A stretch of 64,000 nt of DNA from Microvelia longipes (Eukaryota; Arthropoda; Insecta; Hemiptera; Veliidae). Location: positions 57,082,329 through 57,146,328 of the forward strand of contig JACMZG010001863.1 of assembly GCA_018340805.1 (NCBI GenBank), read 5' to 3'. Each line of letters begins with the position of its first letter. The first letter of the stretch is position 1. The position numbers and the translations under genes are program-made. Positions 12,196 to 24,477 of this stretch are shown here, one piece after another. The notes below the pieces were generated by a model. That model was not told the origin of the DNA and ran no database searches. It saw only the letters and a program-made list of their open reading frames with translations.

Positions 12196-12685
12196 ATTTT
12201 ATTTATTTATTTATACTAAGGACAAATATATACACTAAGGAAAAGGTTTCATTAAATTATTAGCATTAGTTGCGATTTTATTGTTTGCCTCATACAAATC
12301 TTCTAATACAAAAAAAATTAGGGCAATCCACACACAATATTTATACATGTATCCACTTCTTCAATATCATTATGATATTAAAAAAAGCAAAGAATAACTC
12401 AATGTAAATACCTCTTACAAAGAGACCTACTTCTCGTTAATTTAATCCAGAACATCCTAACTAACACTAAACTAGACCTCATGATGATTATTGTAGAAGC
12501 ATCTACAATACAATTTATAAGCTGAGCTCATAATGTTTATAGTTCCAAAGTCTGAGGACGATCTAATTTAACCGAATAGAAGAACATGAAATGATCCAAT
12601 ATTTTAAAAAAGAGAGGACAAGAAGCTGAAAGGCGAAGTAAATACCTGTAAATAAATTATGTGATTGTAGAGGTGAAGTTTAATA
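11701..12685. other. AT-rich region downstream of the KDM5 gene
   Basis: Contains a further (TA)n run near 12150-12198. It presumably includes the KDM5 3' UTR, but I see no convincing minus-strand AATAAA close to the stop. Confidence 0.4.
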
Positions 12686-15600
12686 CTAGAGTTCTGCAGC
12701 ATCCATATCCAGATCTATTCCATTATGAGGCGGTGATGCTTCCACTGTCTTCTCGTCCAGGAATAAACACTTTAGACAAATATAATCATCGTCATCTTTT
12801 ACTTCATCCACGCCTACGTTGACACACTTCATGTGGAACCAAAGTCTACATTTGCCGTCGCACTGGACCCAATGAACTTCTTCTTCAGCAGGCCTCAGGC
12901 AGGTCAAAGCAGCACACATCTCTTCGTTCAGGTACGCTCTCATCTGATCTTCAGAAAATCTTTCCAGAAGAGCGTCAGGTAGACTTTCTGCAACACCTTC
13001 GGGTTTTTTACGAGGACTGTCTCGAAGCTTCTTAGGATTGGCTTCTATTGATTTCTGCAGAGAATTCTTTCTTTTCCTGGGAATGGGTTTCTTGTCGATC
13101 GACTTTCTGTTTTCACCGGGAACAGAATCAAAATTTGGGTTAGCAACTTTTTTCTTGATAGTCTCTCTTCCGATAGGTGCGACTTTCGATACTCTTCTCC
13201 TGTTGGTCAAGTCAGATTTTGTCGCTTCGTACAATGCCCATAACCTGATCGAAAAATTAAGAGATACTTCGAAACTATCGATTTGCTGTAGCAGATATTT
13301 CAAAGCTAATAACCTTTTGTCGTGTAATTGTACTATTGGCACATCATTAAAATCTTTAGGTTCATAACTCAATATCCTCTGATAAGCGGAACTCACATCA
13401 CGTAAATTAAAGAAAGTGTTAATCCTCTTCTGCATTACAGTCCAAGAATGAATTCTGTATTTCAATAAATAGTATTCCGGAAGTTTTATCCTAAATTTGT
13501 CAGCGGATTTTAAAAAGGATTCCATAACTGACAAAGGAGGTCTTTTGGTTCGTATACAGTACGAACAATAAGGATTTTTATAAGGCATCGAAACGAAAGA
13601 TTTGTTAAAGTCATGTTCTCTAGGAAAGCACTGATAGTGGTAAAGAGTTTGACACATCTCACAGCATATGTACTGATCTCCCAGATCTGTACCGCAGACG
13701 CATTTGATTCTCTCATTATTAAAAGGGAGATTTTTCTTCTGAGCGTTTTCCCACCGAAGTGCCAGAAGAGATTTAAACTCGTTTTCAGCAGCTTCGGCAA
13801 GAACGTCTTCACTGAAATCTTGAGGAAACGTTGAACTGTCGAGGAAAGGTTCTTCGTGCAGCTGCACACCAACATATTCATTTCTAGGTTTAAATTTTCT
13901 TGGCCATAATATTTGCAAGAGAGTTTCTGTGGAGTCTTTCAAGCTATACGTTCGTCTCACACTTTCCAGCCAATCCTTAACATGATTAAATTCACTTTCA
14001 ATAATAGGCACGTTCTCAAATATTACAGGCATGGATTTTCCGTACGTAACGAATTCCTCCACTTCGTGTAGATGGAGAGCACGCTCACCCCTGAGAAGCT
14101 CTTCACTCTTCTCCACCCATTTCCTGGCTTCCTCTTCCAAACTTTTTAACTTATGCATACGAGTCGAGTCAATCTTTAATTTTTGTCCTTCCGCTAGGAA
14201 ATCTAAAACCTTAGAATAGTCAGTCGTTTCGTTATAATCTAACAGTGGTCGCACTTTATTATTCCACTCGGCTACTTTATAGACAAGATTGTCAATTTCT
14301 TCGTCATCCTCTCCATCATCAAGATGACCGTTCATACCGTTACTAAGTTTTCCCGAGTCTTCCGGTATCTCATCAATTTTTTGTTCTAACATAGATACTT
14401 CGTTAAAAGAAACATTTAATAATTTAATTATCCGCAAACATCCTTCTAATTGAGGTTTGGACATGTCTTCATTATCCAATAAAGCGGATAAGTAGCTTTG
14501 AAACTTACTAATATTTTTAATTAGGTCTTCAAAAGATTTTAGCTCAGGGATTGACCACGGTAAACTTTTTAAACACTTAAAAAAGAAATTAATACTTTCG
14601 TAAGAGAGATTCTCCTTGAAATCTTTCCTAATTAGACTCTGTACAAGAGACCTCGAGATAATGCAGCATCTCAGGGTCAGAGTGACGTGCTTCTTAAATT
14701 CCTTAAAATAATCAACAGGGGGTGGACTTTTTTTCACGGCTTCTTTAACTATTTTACACAAAGTAAAGGGTTTCGCTTCCTTGTACTCATACATAGCCAG
14801 CATTACATTCATCAAAGTTTTGGTGTCGTCGATAACATCGATAAATTTAAGAAGAAGTTCGACAAGTTCGGAAAATGTATAATGGTATCTGAGCGTTTTA
14901 TTAGAAGCGTCACAAGAGCATAGTTCGCTAGTGTGGTCCAGGCATACTAACGCATTTTTAGTACAAGAACAAACGACGGCAGACAGAAAACAAGTCGTTC
15001 GGCAGTATTTACATTGCTTATCTTCGTCTTTAGGAGAGCTGAAATCAAACCGTTCACTATTAGTTATGCCACAGGCTTTAACATGAGCTCGTTTGTTCAT
15101 TTCCCAAAACACCATCTCTTTCATATCATTGAAGGCAGCGGTGCAAACATCCTTGTGTACCTCTTTTGCGTTTTCAGCTATTTTGCAAATTAGTTCATCG
15201 TGAGAAAAGACACAGGTTCTCTTAAAGTGAGCGTAGTATATAACTGATTTTCTACCCATAGGAATCCAGTCTGATGGCGCGAAGTTACAGGCTTCAGCGA
15301 AATTGAAACCTTGGTTGAATCCGGCGTGATAAGCTCTAGGAAAAGTAACTATAAACTCTCCTTCTTTTTGATCCGTCCTCCATATAGGAACCCCTCTTTC
15401 CATGAGTAGATTTGGATTCATAGTCGTTACTAAATCGTGAAGAATGTTAGAATTATCTTCAAAGAGATCAGGTACTAATGATTTAATTTCTCTTTCGAAT
15501 TTATCGGCGTCAAGACCAGAAACACCGTACCAGGTTTTAGCTTCACCCCAGTGTAGGTAATTAATAGAGTAACTCCAATGGTCTTCGTTGTGCCAACAGA

Positions 15601-16915
15601 ATGTCGAGAAGCACATACCAACGTATACCCAGGGAACTTTCATACCGGATATATTAGTAAGAATGTGCCTCAGAGCACTTTGGGGTAGAACAGAGAGATT
15701 GTTAAGATTCCATTTAGATTCTGCATACTTCTTACAAGTGGACAAAGAAAACCCGTCTACTTTGAGATTATCTTTAGTAGGAAAGCCGGAACCTACATCT
15801 AACACACTCAAATCAGCCCCATATTCAACCGTCACAGAACTATCCATGTATCCCATGATCTTCCAATATTCTTCTTCGCATTTATCCAACGATACGAGTC
15901 TACCAGCCATTTTGAAATGATTTTGTTTGAATTTATCAGCCATATGACCAAACTGTTTCAGGGAGTATTCTTTTTCTGCAGTTTCAAAGCCGTAATTATC
16001 GTAAGGATTGTTAGGATCACAGGCCACTAAACACTTAGGACACAGCCAGTCTTTGGGGATTTCAGACAGGGGCGGGTTTAAACAAATTAAATGATATTTA
16101 TCGTAACAAGTCTTACAGTGAGCTAAGATACCCTCAGAATCGTCTCTCCCGCAGGTTTGGCACATGTATTTAGCTAAAGGATCAAATTCGTACTGAACTT
16201 TCTTGTGCCGAGTTCTTGTTTTCATAGATGAGCTAAAATTATAATTACAGGTTGGCATTTTCGGTCCAGGTCCTAAAAATTCTAAACTCTTCAATTCTCT
16301 TATATTCGTTAGCTTGAGCAGTTCTGATTCAGATTCCGCTTCTTCTTTATTGGCCAAATTCACCCGCATAGCCTCTAAATAAGGTATCAGACAGGTTTCA
16401 TACTGTTGCCTTAAAGTTTGACAGATGGATTTGCCGTTTAATCCCATCTCTGCGGCTATGTCTCCCCACTTCTTCCGTTTATTAACGGATTCCAAGCCGC
16501 CCTCTCTTTGGACGATAAGATGAAGTTCATGGAGATCTAACAGTGCTTTATCAACGTATGGAAGTTTAGGGACTTTACCATCCTGAGCTACGGCTTTAAG
16601 GACTTTAGACATAAAGTCTAACTTAATTCTAGTGTTTGCTTCAAGCTCGTTTACCTTCTGAATACGAGGTTTAAATTTAAAGTTATCATAGTTAAGAGCA
16701 AAAGGTGGTTTCCAACCTTCTGGTGGGATGATTTTCAAAATTCCATATTTTATACCCTCCTTAGAAATTTCATGAATGTATTCTAGCGGGTCTTCAAATT
16801 GTTCTAATGTGGGATAAAAAATAGGAGCTTCAGGGGGCCTCGTAAAAACAAATTTCGATTTATCATTCCTAAAATTTGGTTTAAACTCAGTTTTGTCTCC
16901 AGGTGATGTTTCCAT
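12686..16915 (-). CDS. Kdm5: Lysine-specific demethylase 5 (KDM5/Lid-like), intronless
   Basis: A single 1409-residue open frame with the complete KDM5 domain order: JmjN (about 30-72), ARID (about 95-185), PHD1 (about 252-297), JmjC (about 410-570), C5HC2 zinc finger (about 635-680), a helical PLU-1-type region, PHD2 (about 1070-1120) and PHD3 (about 1335-1390). The JmjC iron ligands are present as His442, Glu444 and His530. The family removes H3K4 di- and trimethylation in the nucleus using 2-oxoglutarate and Fe(II). The ATG is well bounded: TAA stands four codons upstream in frame and TGA lies just beyond. Oddities: no introns over 4.2 kb, a length well below the roughly 1,690-1,840 residues of human KDM5A and fly Lid, and PHD1 without the usual LLLCDGCD signature. 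This suggests an intact retrocopy or a strongly compacted orthologue; the sequence cannot say which. Confidence 0.93.
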   Translation of the reverse strand: METSPGDKTEFKPNFRNDKSKFVFTRPPEAPIFYPTLEQFEDPLEYIHEISKEGIKYGILKIIPPEGWKPPFALNYDNFKFKPRIQKVNELEANTRIKLDFMSKVLKAVAQDGKVPKLPYVDKALLDLHELHLIVQREGGLESVNKRKKWGDIAAEMGLNGKSICQTLRQQYETCLIPYLEAMRVNLANKEEAESESELLKLTNIRELKSLEFLGPGPKMPTCNYNFSSSMKTRTRHKKVQYEFDPLAKYMCQTCGRDDSEGILAHCKTCYDKYHLICLNPPLSEIPKDWLCPKCLVACDPNNPYDNYGFETAEKEYSLKQFGHMADKFKQNHFKMAGRLVSLDKCEEEYWKIMGYMDSSVTVEYGADLSVLDVGSGFPTKDNLKVDGFSLSTCKKYAESKWNLNNLSVLPQSALRHILTNISGMKVPWVYVGMCFSTFCWHNEDHWSYSINYLHWGEAKTWYGVSGLDADKFEREIKSLVPDLFEDNSNILHDLVTTMNPNLLMERGVPIWRTDQKEGEFIVTFPRAYHAGFNQGFNFAEACNFAPSDWIPMGRKSVIYYAHFKRTCVFSHDELICKIAENAKEVHKDVCTAAFNDMKEMVFWEMNKRAHVKACGITNSERFDFSSPKDEDKQCKYCRTTCFLSAVVCSCTKNALVCLDHTSELCSCDASNKTLRYHYTFSELVELLLKFIDVIDDTKTLMNVMLAMYEYKEAKPFTLCKIVKEAVKKSPPPVDYFKEFKKHVTLTLRCCIISRSLVQSLIRKDFKENLSYESINFFFKCLKSLPWSIPELKSFEDLIKNISKFQSYLSALLDNEDMSKPQLEGCLRIIKLLNVSFNEVSMLEQKIDEIPEDSGKLSNGMNGHLDDGEDDEEIDNLVYKVAEWNNKVRPLLDYNETTDYSKVLDFLAEGQKLKIDSTRMHKLKSLEEEARKWVEKSEELLRGERALHLHEVEEFVTYGKSMPVIFENVPIIESEFNHVKDWLESVRRTYSLKDSTETLLQILWPRKFKPRNEYVGVQLHEEPFLDSSTFPQDFSEDVLAEAAENEFKSLLALRWENAQKKNLPFNNERIKCVCGTDLGDQYICCEMCQTLYHYQCFPREHDFNKSFVSMPYKNPYCSYCIRTKRPPLSVMESFLKSADKFRIKLPEYYLLKYRIHSWTVMQKRINTFFNLRDVSSAYQRILSYEPKDFNDVPIVQLHDKRLLALKYLLQQIDSFEVSLNFSIRLWALYEATKSDLTNRRRVSKVAPIGRETIKKKVANPNFDSVPGENRKSIDKKPIPRKRKNSLQKSIEANPKKLRDSPRKKPEGVAESLPDALLERFSEDQMRAYLNEEMCAALTCLRPAEEEVHWVQCDGKCRLWFHMKCVNVGVDEVKDDDDYICLKCLFLDEKTVEASPPHNGIDLDMDAAEL

Positions 16916-17383
16916 TTTTAAAAGTTAATATCATGGAATTAAGGAAGAAAGAATAATATGGTCTTCTAGACTGTACAACAGTTTCTTGCTAGTCCACCCT
17001 ATAAACAAACAAACAAGTAACCAAATGTTGAAAAATAAATTAGAAATAAAATTAAAACGGAGCAAAGGCAGAGTTTAGCAATAGATATACGATATTACCA
17101 AAATTAGAGCAACGTAAGTAATTAAACTACATCAAATACGAACGGAAACACGAATTCGATACAAAATTTTCCATTAGAATATTAGATAAAATATTTTCTA
17201 TAAAGTTATTTCATTGCTATGTTAGGTTTTTTAACTTTATATATTTTATAGACATGACTATGCGAGTCATTTCTGTTATAAGTGTTAAAGTTTGTATATT
17301 TCTTAAGCATCTGATTTACCTCTTCGCCCTTCTAATGATCTTTCACTATTGTTCTAACTCTTCAACATTTGCGTCCAATTGCG

Positions 17384-17431
<48 letters not shown>

Positions 17432-17990
17432 ATATATATATATATATATATATATACGTATATATAACTAGGACGTGGCATGTATAAATAATATATATAT
17501 ATATTATATATATATATTGTATATATATTATATATAATTATGTATGTATATGTGTATATGTGTTATTAAAGTAACGATAATGAAAAAACCATTTTTAACG
17601 TCACTAATAAAATTTAACAGGGGATGAGTAAAGCATTGTTTTCAAAAATTTATTACATTCAAAATCGAATAAGACCAGTTTGTGCTCAATAGGACCATCT
17701 TAAATGACCGAATATTGGTTACAACGCACTCGATGACGTCATCAATACGAAAATCAATATACATGTAACATGGGTTGAGAACGGCGTCGTGATATTTAAT
17801 TTTCAGATTATGTATGAAATGAGACCGGTTTCAGTACGATTGGACCATCCGTAGTTCCACAGGCCTGCGAAACCTAAAATAGGTCAGAGTAGGTTTGATG
17901 TCACAGGGAGATTCATTTGGAAAATCGGTGTCTTATGATTTCAAATCAGTTAAAATAATATTTTTATATTTTCTGGCAAGTTTATAGCGT
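16916..17990. other. Presumed KDM5 5' flank with (TA)n at about 17385-17545
   Basis: AT-rich with TA arrays. No upstream coding exon or clear core promoter is recognised, although the gene's promoter or a 5' UTR intron should lie here. Confidence 0.4.
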
Positions 17991-17999
17991 TATAAGGTC

Positions 18000-18490
18000 A
18001 ACAAATTGCTTAAAGGGTATCTACGATCTTTTCCTCGTCACATCGAATTCGCTACGCTCATCCTCCCTACTTCGGACTCGCTTCGCTCATCCTCAGATAG
18101 TAAATACATCTGTTTGATTCTCAGCGGTCAACTACACAACACTGATCACGCTCAATGCTGCATAACTTTTATGATCCAACAAAAATCACGGATATACTTG
18201 TCCTATTGAGACAAAACTTAAAGTACTTATTTATTACGTAAAGGTATATACTTGTACCAAATTTCAAATCAATTGGATTGTTTTCCAATTTTTTAAAAAC
18301 GTAAACAAGTCATTTAATAAAAATTGAAATAATGCTGATAATGAGATGACACTTTAAGTCTTAAACATTGCCACATGCGTGCCAAATCTGAATCCGGTCG
18401 CATAAATTTTCTGTGATTTATGATTTTTTTAAATTTTGCTGACTCTTTTTTGCGTGTTAATGACGTCATAAAAATATTATTATCGGAATA
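18000..18490 (-). repeat. 5S-like repeat family, copy 2
   Basis: It includes the reverse of the 5S-like segment (about 18117-18172) and the flanking CGCTACGCTCATCCTC tags. It continues into the body up to the TGACGTCATAAAAA phrase shared with copy 1. Confidence 0.65.
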
Positions 18491-19195
18491 GAATCAACAA
18501 GAAAGTTGACTCCCGTATTCCGAGCTGTCAAAACGTCCTCCATGGTCCAAAAAAGAAAGTTTTGGCCGCTATGTTAGCGTAGTTTCTACGACGGAGGTTA
18601 CGCAAATATCATGTGCTTGTCTTTGATAAAGGTTATTTTGTACGAATAAGTGAGTGCGATACAAATTCGTACAAAACGATAACAACAAATTAATTTTTTG
18701 AGTTTCGGATACAAATATAAACAACACGGGGGATGCACTTAAATTGCGATGATGACATTTGTTAATATAATATTTTTACAGATAAAATTCATCAGTCATT
18801 CCTATCTGCACTTATCATCACGTGTTGGCAGCCATTTTAAAATATAGTTTCTTTATTTATTTATTAATACAACAACGGGCAAAATTACCCTTTTTACAAA
18901 AATAAAAATTAAGAAAAAATAAAATTAAATAAAATGAAGCGTAATTAAACATTTTTCTACATGTTACACGCACGCATTTTTGACGAAAATTGTACTATCT
19001 TATATTCATCTTAGTTTCATCGAAACTGACGAAAGTTTTTTAAAAAGATTGGGCCAACTTTTATTCTCACCACCATCTTTAATCATGTAAATGATTTTGT
19101 TCTAATAAACCAGTCTTGTGGACTGTAAAACAAGTAAGGAATTTTGAATAATATTCTGCAGTCAAGCTATGATTTTAACGAAAAAAAGATGCCTG

Positions 19196-19225
19196 AAATA
19201 CCTGTCATCTTCTTGACAGGTATTT
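19196..19225. repeat. Short perfect hairpin
   Basis: AAATACCTGTCA and TGACAGGTATTT pair perfectly over 12 bp around a six-base loop TCTTCT. No neighbouring gene explains it. Confidence 0.7.
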
Positions 19226-19439
19226 ATATATAGATGCATATTGTTTTAAATAACACGTGGTTACTATTTGATATACAGTATATTCTATAACTTAAGGCCG
19301 CTAATAATTTTCTTTCGTTAAATTAATAAATTAACTACCCCCTTAAAACGGAAAACCCAAAATTAAGTTTAACAGAGATAAAAACACAACTTATTACAAC
19401 GCAAAGAAAATCAATAAAGAAAGTCGAAACTTTACCATG

Positions 19440-20450
19440 AAACAAACATCAATACATACAACACTGGAGTAAAACACTACACGTCAGCAAATCTATACAC
19501 GAAGTCCTAATAAAACTAACCAACAGCATGCATGATAGACCGAGACTAAACGACGCATCTAGCAGTGGTGAGGACGATTATAGACATGACAAGCTATATG
19601 TTCACTTCACCATCGAGAGATCAAGAGATAAACCGATTGTCAGCGGATCTAAATCCCACAGCAGCGAGTACCAGAGGATAAGACGTATACTCAGAAACTC
19701 TCCACTAGATGATCGGAATAGCACAGACCCCACGTACGTCTACTATCGGTCATTTAACCGTATGAACCGTATGACCTCATTGAGCTCAACGGAGAGAGCG
19801 TACGATAGTGCGGCTATATATCTCTTATATATTTCCATTCATCACAAGTGCTACAAGTGTTACTGTTTCTAAACTCCGTCAGCAGGAACTTATAAAATAT
19901 TTTCTGAAAGCTCTAACTGAACACTTAGTACAGGCATATGATACGAGGATGGCTTGCATGTAATAGATCCACGTGGCTACCATGCAATTAGGACGTCAGT
20001 TGATACATACTAAGATGGAGATCTAAAATAGCTATATGTAAGAGTCTATATGACGCACGCCAGCGGAGGGTCTACGACATGCTAAGTAGTATAGTCTAAA
20101 GTACAACAATAGAGTATCAGCAAGATGACAATAGCGAGCTCCAAGTAACATAGCATCGAGAGAGACACAGGATTTATGAAGACTAGACACTTTGAGCAAC
20201 TTCTCGCAATCTCGCTGCGACATAAATACATATACACAAGAGATCGATCATATACAAAGTTATTATATATGCCGATGAGTTAATTGCGCAACTATAAGCT
20301 ATACTGAACACCCATTCTATTGTGACCGGGAGACATCGAATTTGATCTATGAGCGAGTGCACTAGACCAGAGCGACCTGACTGGAGCGCGCAGCTAATCG
20401 AAGAGCGATAGTACGACGCAAATAATGAGTTTTTATAACTACATGACGAG
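19440..20450. other. Segment of unusual balanced composition
   Basis: Unlike its AT-rich surroundings, this stretch of about 1 kb has more even base usage and few homopolymers. It contains a 114-codon plus-strand frame (19528-19872) with no domain I recognise. It could be old coding or foreign sequence, or a poor-quality assembly segment. No function is assigned. Confidence 0.35.
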
Positions 20451-22815
20451 CCTATTAAGAACTAACAAGTGATATCTTGATAATATCAATGTAAAACTTG
20501 ATGAAAAGCTCCGTGTAAAACTTGCAACTAAAAGCAGGTAAAAAATCAACATTAACTAAAAACAAATATGGTGGACAATTTTTTAAAAGCGTACTTAAAA
20601 CATTTGAGAAGCATAACTTTAAATAAAATTAACAACTGGATAGAAAAAAAAGTAAACCGATGGGAACAGGAAAAGAGAAAACAAAAGAGAATGGTCGAAA
20701 GCCGCTTGGATTTCACGAAGTATTAAAGGAAGAATGAGATTGGTAAAAGAACATAAACATCTCCTAACTTGACATTTTGATAAGGAATGAACCCAAGTTT
20801 AATTTATTTTAATTCGTGATCAGCAAACAGTGAAGTTAATGATTTTGAATTTAATTAATATAGAAATTTCATATTTTCCTTTGTGAAAGAAAGAAATACT
20901 GAAAAAATAAGTAAGACAAATGTAAATAGAAAAAATAACGTACCGTCTTCCTGGATATATTGAAAAATGTCCAGATTTGCCATAATAATAATATAAATTC
21001 TATTATTTATATAATCACTTATAACACAATCGGGTGGTCAGAAAAAGAACAACAAACGAAAATTTAAAACCGAATCACTTACACCGAACGGATTGATAAA
21101 TAAAATTCCAATATCAGAGCTCAAAAACGAAAAATACGTTTAACTCGTAATATTTTATTTTACATAATTACAACAAACCAAATTGATTTAAATAATAATT
21201 AAATCAAATAGAAACAAATAAATAGAAATAAAATAAAACACTCCACGACCGAACATGAAACGTAAACGACTGATAAAAATAAGTTTATTAATCCATTACC
21301 AACGTGACAACAAAAAAACTCCCTTCAAAACCAAATATAAAAACTTTTGAGTTTCTAGGAACTTCGCAAATTCTAGTGATATTTTTGTTTACATTCGGTA
21401 TTGTTTTATTAATGTTTTTAAAAATGTTTATTAATAATTAACGAAAAATGCCGTTTCCCGAAACATGTGATTGAGTAAAATGAATGTGATTGATTAAGCA
21501 AAGTATAAGTAATAATGGAATATACAATAGATAAGGGATTGATTGTAAGTTTTTGTTTTTAATTATTTAAGTTTTAATGTATTAATCAATTATTAATAAT
21601 TCAAGCGTGTATTTTTAAAAAGTGGAAAGGTATATTTGTTGGAGTAACCCTGGTTTTCAAGGACTAGTAGATAAGGGGGAGACTCCACGATGGCGTCCAT
21701 ATTCTAAAACTTCTACCTCATTCGACACGAATCTGCTGAAGAATGAACTTACGCTCATCAAGTTAACGAAAAATCGTAATTTTCTCTTATATTTAACTTC
21801 AAAATATAATTATTATACTAAATTAATATTTATTTTAAACTTTTTCCTTTTTTATTTCGGAATTATTAATGACACCCATTCGTTTAAATTATTTTTTGAT
21901 TGATGCTTTTTAAAAACGTAGCTTTCATTTAAAATCCAACATGTCTGCCGTCCAAAGTGATTTTTCCTGTCAAGCCATCGAACAGACCCGTAATGAATAA
22001 TTGGAGATCGCGTATATTTGTTAATTTCTACGTTTTAATTTGATGTTATATCGTGTTTTAAAGGTTTGTTAAAAGTTTAGTAAACTTTTAGACCGTACGA
22101 TTACTGGATTTAATTATTTTAGATTTGGAGTTGTTCTAGTTTGTAAGTCGGAAGTGAGATATTGCTACAACACCCTGCCTTTACTTCGCCACATATTTCA
22201 CCTTATTTAAATGTTATATTCAACTAATTTTAAGTTTATAGTTGTGTTTTGGATTAATTATTAAGTTTTCTTACCTTTCCTTCGAGTTTCTTCGGGAATT
22301 GTCTTCGATTTGATGAACTATTAAAACGACTTCTACCCATCCGCCATTAGCCCTTCGATGAACAAGCATACCATCACTAAAAAAAATAAACTAACGCGGT
22401 CATTGCGCTACTAAACTAAGGGGGGAACCTACGCACTCACACCCGCGTACCAAAGAACCCAAAATGGCCTTCGTACGTCGTCAAATAACTTAACCCTAGA
22501 AATTTCAGCAAATAACCAAATCTAATTATTGCCAGTACAACAATTTTTCTGCTAACCTAACTTTTGTCAATAAAAACTTGAAAATACATGATGAATGATT
22601 GCATAATCTTTGGAAACCTATCAAGTTGAATTTATAATCAATTTTTACGAATTTTTCTAGAAATAATTCACTATTTTGAACATAAATAATTTGTTAAAGG
22701 TAAGTCTTATTAGTTCTTTTATAAGGTTAAGTTACCCTTTAATTCTATAAATACCTCTTACATTTTTTTTATAATTAACACAAAACTAATATAAAATTAT
22801 TGACCAAACTATTTA
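20451..22815. other. Spacer with no supported gene
   Basis: It contains an A-rich open stretch near 20560-20760 and some moderately GC-rich segments (21950-22480), including a plus-strand GCCATT motif. No exon with convincing splice sites is identified. Confidence 0.4.
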
Positions 22816-22819
22816 AACT

Positions 22820-22925
22820 ACATAATTTTATGAGGAAGTGGTCAGATAGGTAAAGAAAACACAAAATTTGAGCTTTCGGCCGTAAATTAGGCCTTCATCA
22901 GAAGTAGTTTTATTCCAAACAAAAA
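22820..22925 (-). repeat. Transposon fragment with hammerhead-like core
   Basis: On the minus strand it reads CTGATGA, then an AGGCC...GGCC hairpin, then GAAA followed by GCTC. This equals the catalytic-core spacing of a hammerhead ribozyme (CUGAUGA, stem II, GAAA). The pairing needed for stems I and III is weak by eye. Such motifs are known from Penelope-like and related retroelements. Confidence 0.4.
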
Positions 22926-24355
22926 ATTATAAAAAAAATAATTTTTTTTTATAATTATTGGAATAATTTTTCAATTTTTATTGTAAATTTTTAATTAAAT
23001 TCTTTATTATTAACATTAGTTTATGTTCATAAATTTAGGGATTTAGATTAAAAATAGATGCAAAGTGTTTTATCGATTACTGTAAAAGCAGTCAAAATAT
23101 TGTTGAATGAATTAATTCTTTATATTTCGTTAGTAATCGATTGTAAGTCCTTGGTGAAATAAGGAACTTGTCGTTTTACTCATATTTTTTATTTTACTTA
23201 TGATTTATATAATAATATTTTTTATTTCCTAAAAAAATGTACATCTTTTATTTTATTATTATTTTGATAATAATTTCGTTTTATTCTATTCTGAGGCTTA
23301 GGACTGGGGATTCCCCCCCCCCTCCTTCCCCTTAGATATCAGTTACCAGAGACCTCTCCCTTCGCTCTAGAAGTAATTTTCAGCTGAAGTTCCTTAAAGA
23401 TGTGTGAAACATCGCCCCCTCTGCCAACCCCCCCCCCCCCCATAGGTTTAGTTGACTATGGGCCTACCTCTTATCGCCATGTCAACAGCATTTTACTATA
23501 TTTAGAAGAATGAAAACGACTAAAAGATGATTTGAGAATTTGTCAAAATCTATTGTTAGTTCATTTTTCTACTAGGATTTTAGGTTTTAACTATTGACAT
23601 CCAACGTGGAGTAGAGGTACGAATTTTAGGTACCTTTGGCTGACGATTACAGGGCATCAATAATGTGGCCCCGGCCTCAAGCAGGTTATTTTAAGGGCAA
23701 GGTGCGGTTCACACTTAAAAAAATCGCTGAATACATGGCAAAAAGCTGCGTAATATTATTGCAACGAACAATTTGAAACAACAACGTCGCCATAAGGACT
23801 ACAATGTGGGGTATAGGAAGGCGCCTATACTCCTGAGCTGCCTGGCGTAGGAAGCTGAGCTGTCTCGGGTGGAAAGTGCCCGTTTTGCTTTCTTTTATTA
23901 CTTTCCTGTATTCATTTAAAATTTTGACTTTATGCAATCTAAATACACCTGATTTCCTTTATACAAACCTGATATCTAATAATAATAATAAAACCTTTGC
24001 TTATAAGCATTACGCTTCTAGCAGGTATATGGAGGTTTTTTCCTTTTTTTTACAATCTAAAAATTCACCTTATTTCTTATTGATTTTGTGTTACAAGTGT
24101 TAACATTTACATACATGAGGTCTTACAAACAATATTCTCTTATAAACAACAAACAACAAAAAAAACTCATTACACTAGAAAAATTTCACTAATTTCTCTT
24201 TTGAGAATCTCAAAAATATTTTAATATATAAACCCTAAATTTTTATTTATTTATTTTAATTTTATTTTATTTATATATTTTATTTATTTTTACATACATT
24301 CATACACATATATACACACACATTCATACATATATATACATACATACATATACAT

Positions 24356-24364
<9 letters not shown>
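22926..24364. other. AT-rich spacer with poly-C tracts
   Basis: Poly-C tracts lie near 23313 and 23429. The minus-strand frame at 23686-23937 sits in a moderately GC-rich segment but matches nothing I know and lacks splice context. Confidence 0.45.
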
Positions 24365-24415
<51 letters not shown>

Positions 24416-24430
24416 TATATATATATAATA
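24365..24430. repeat. (CA)n/(TA)n microsatellite
   Basis: A run of ACATAC and CACACA grades into a pure TA array. Confidence 0.95.
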
Positions 24431-24477
24431 TATTAAATACACCTGATATCTAATATTTAACAACACGATGGTCTGAG

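Noticed and set aside
13038..15920. Several 60-123-codon frames opposite or out of frame within the KDM5 gene
   Set aside because: Shadow frames of a conserved coding region with no independent evidence.
23686..23937. 83-codon minus-strand frame in a GC-richer patch
   Set aside because: No homology recognised, no splice signals and no neighbouring coding sequence.
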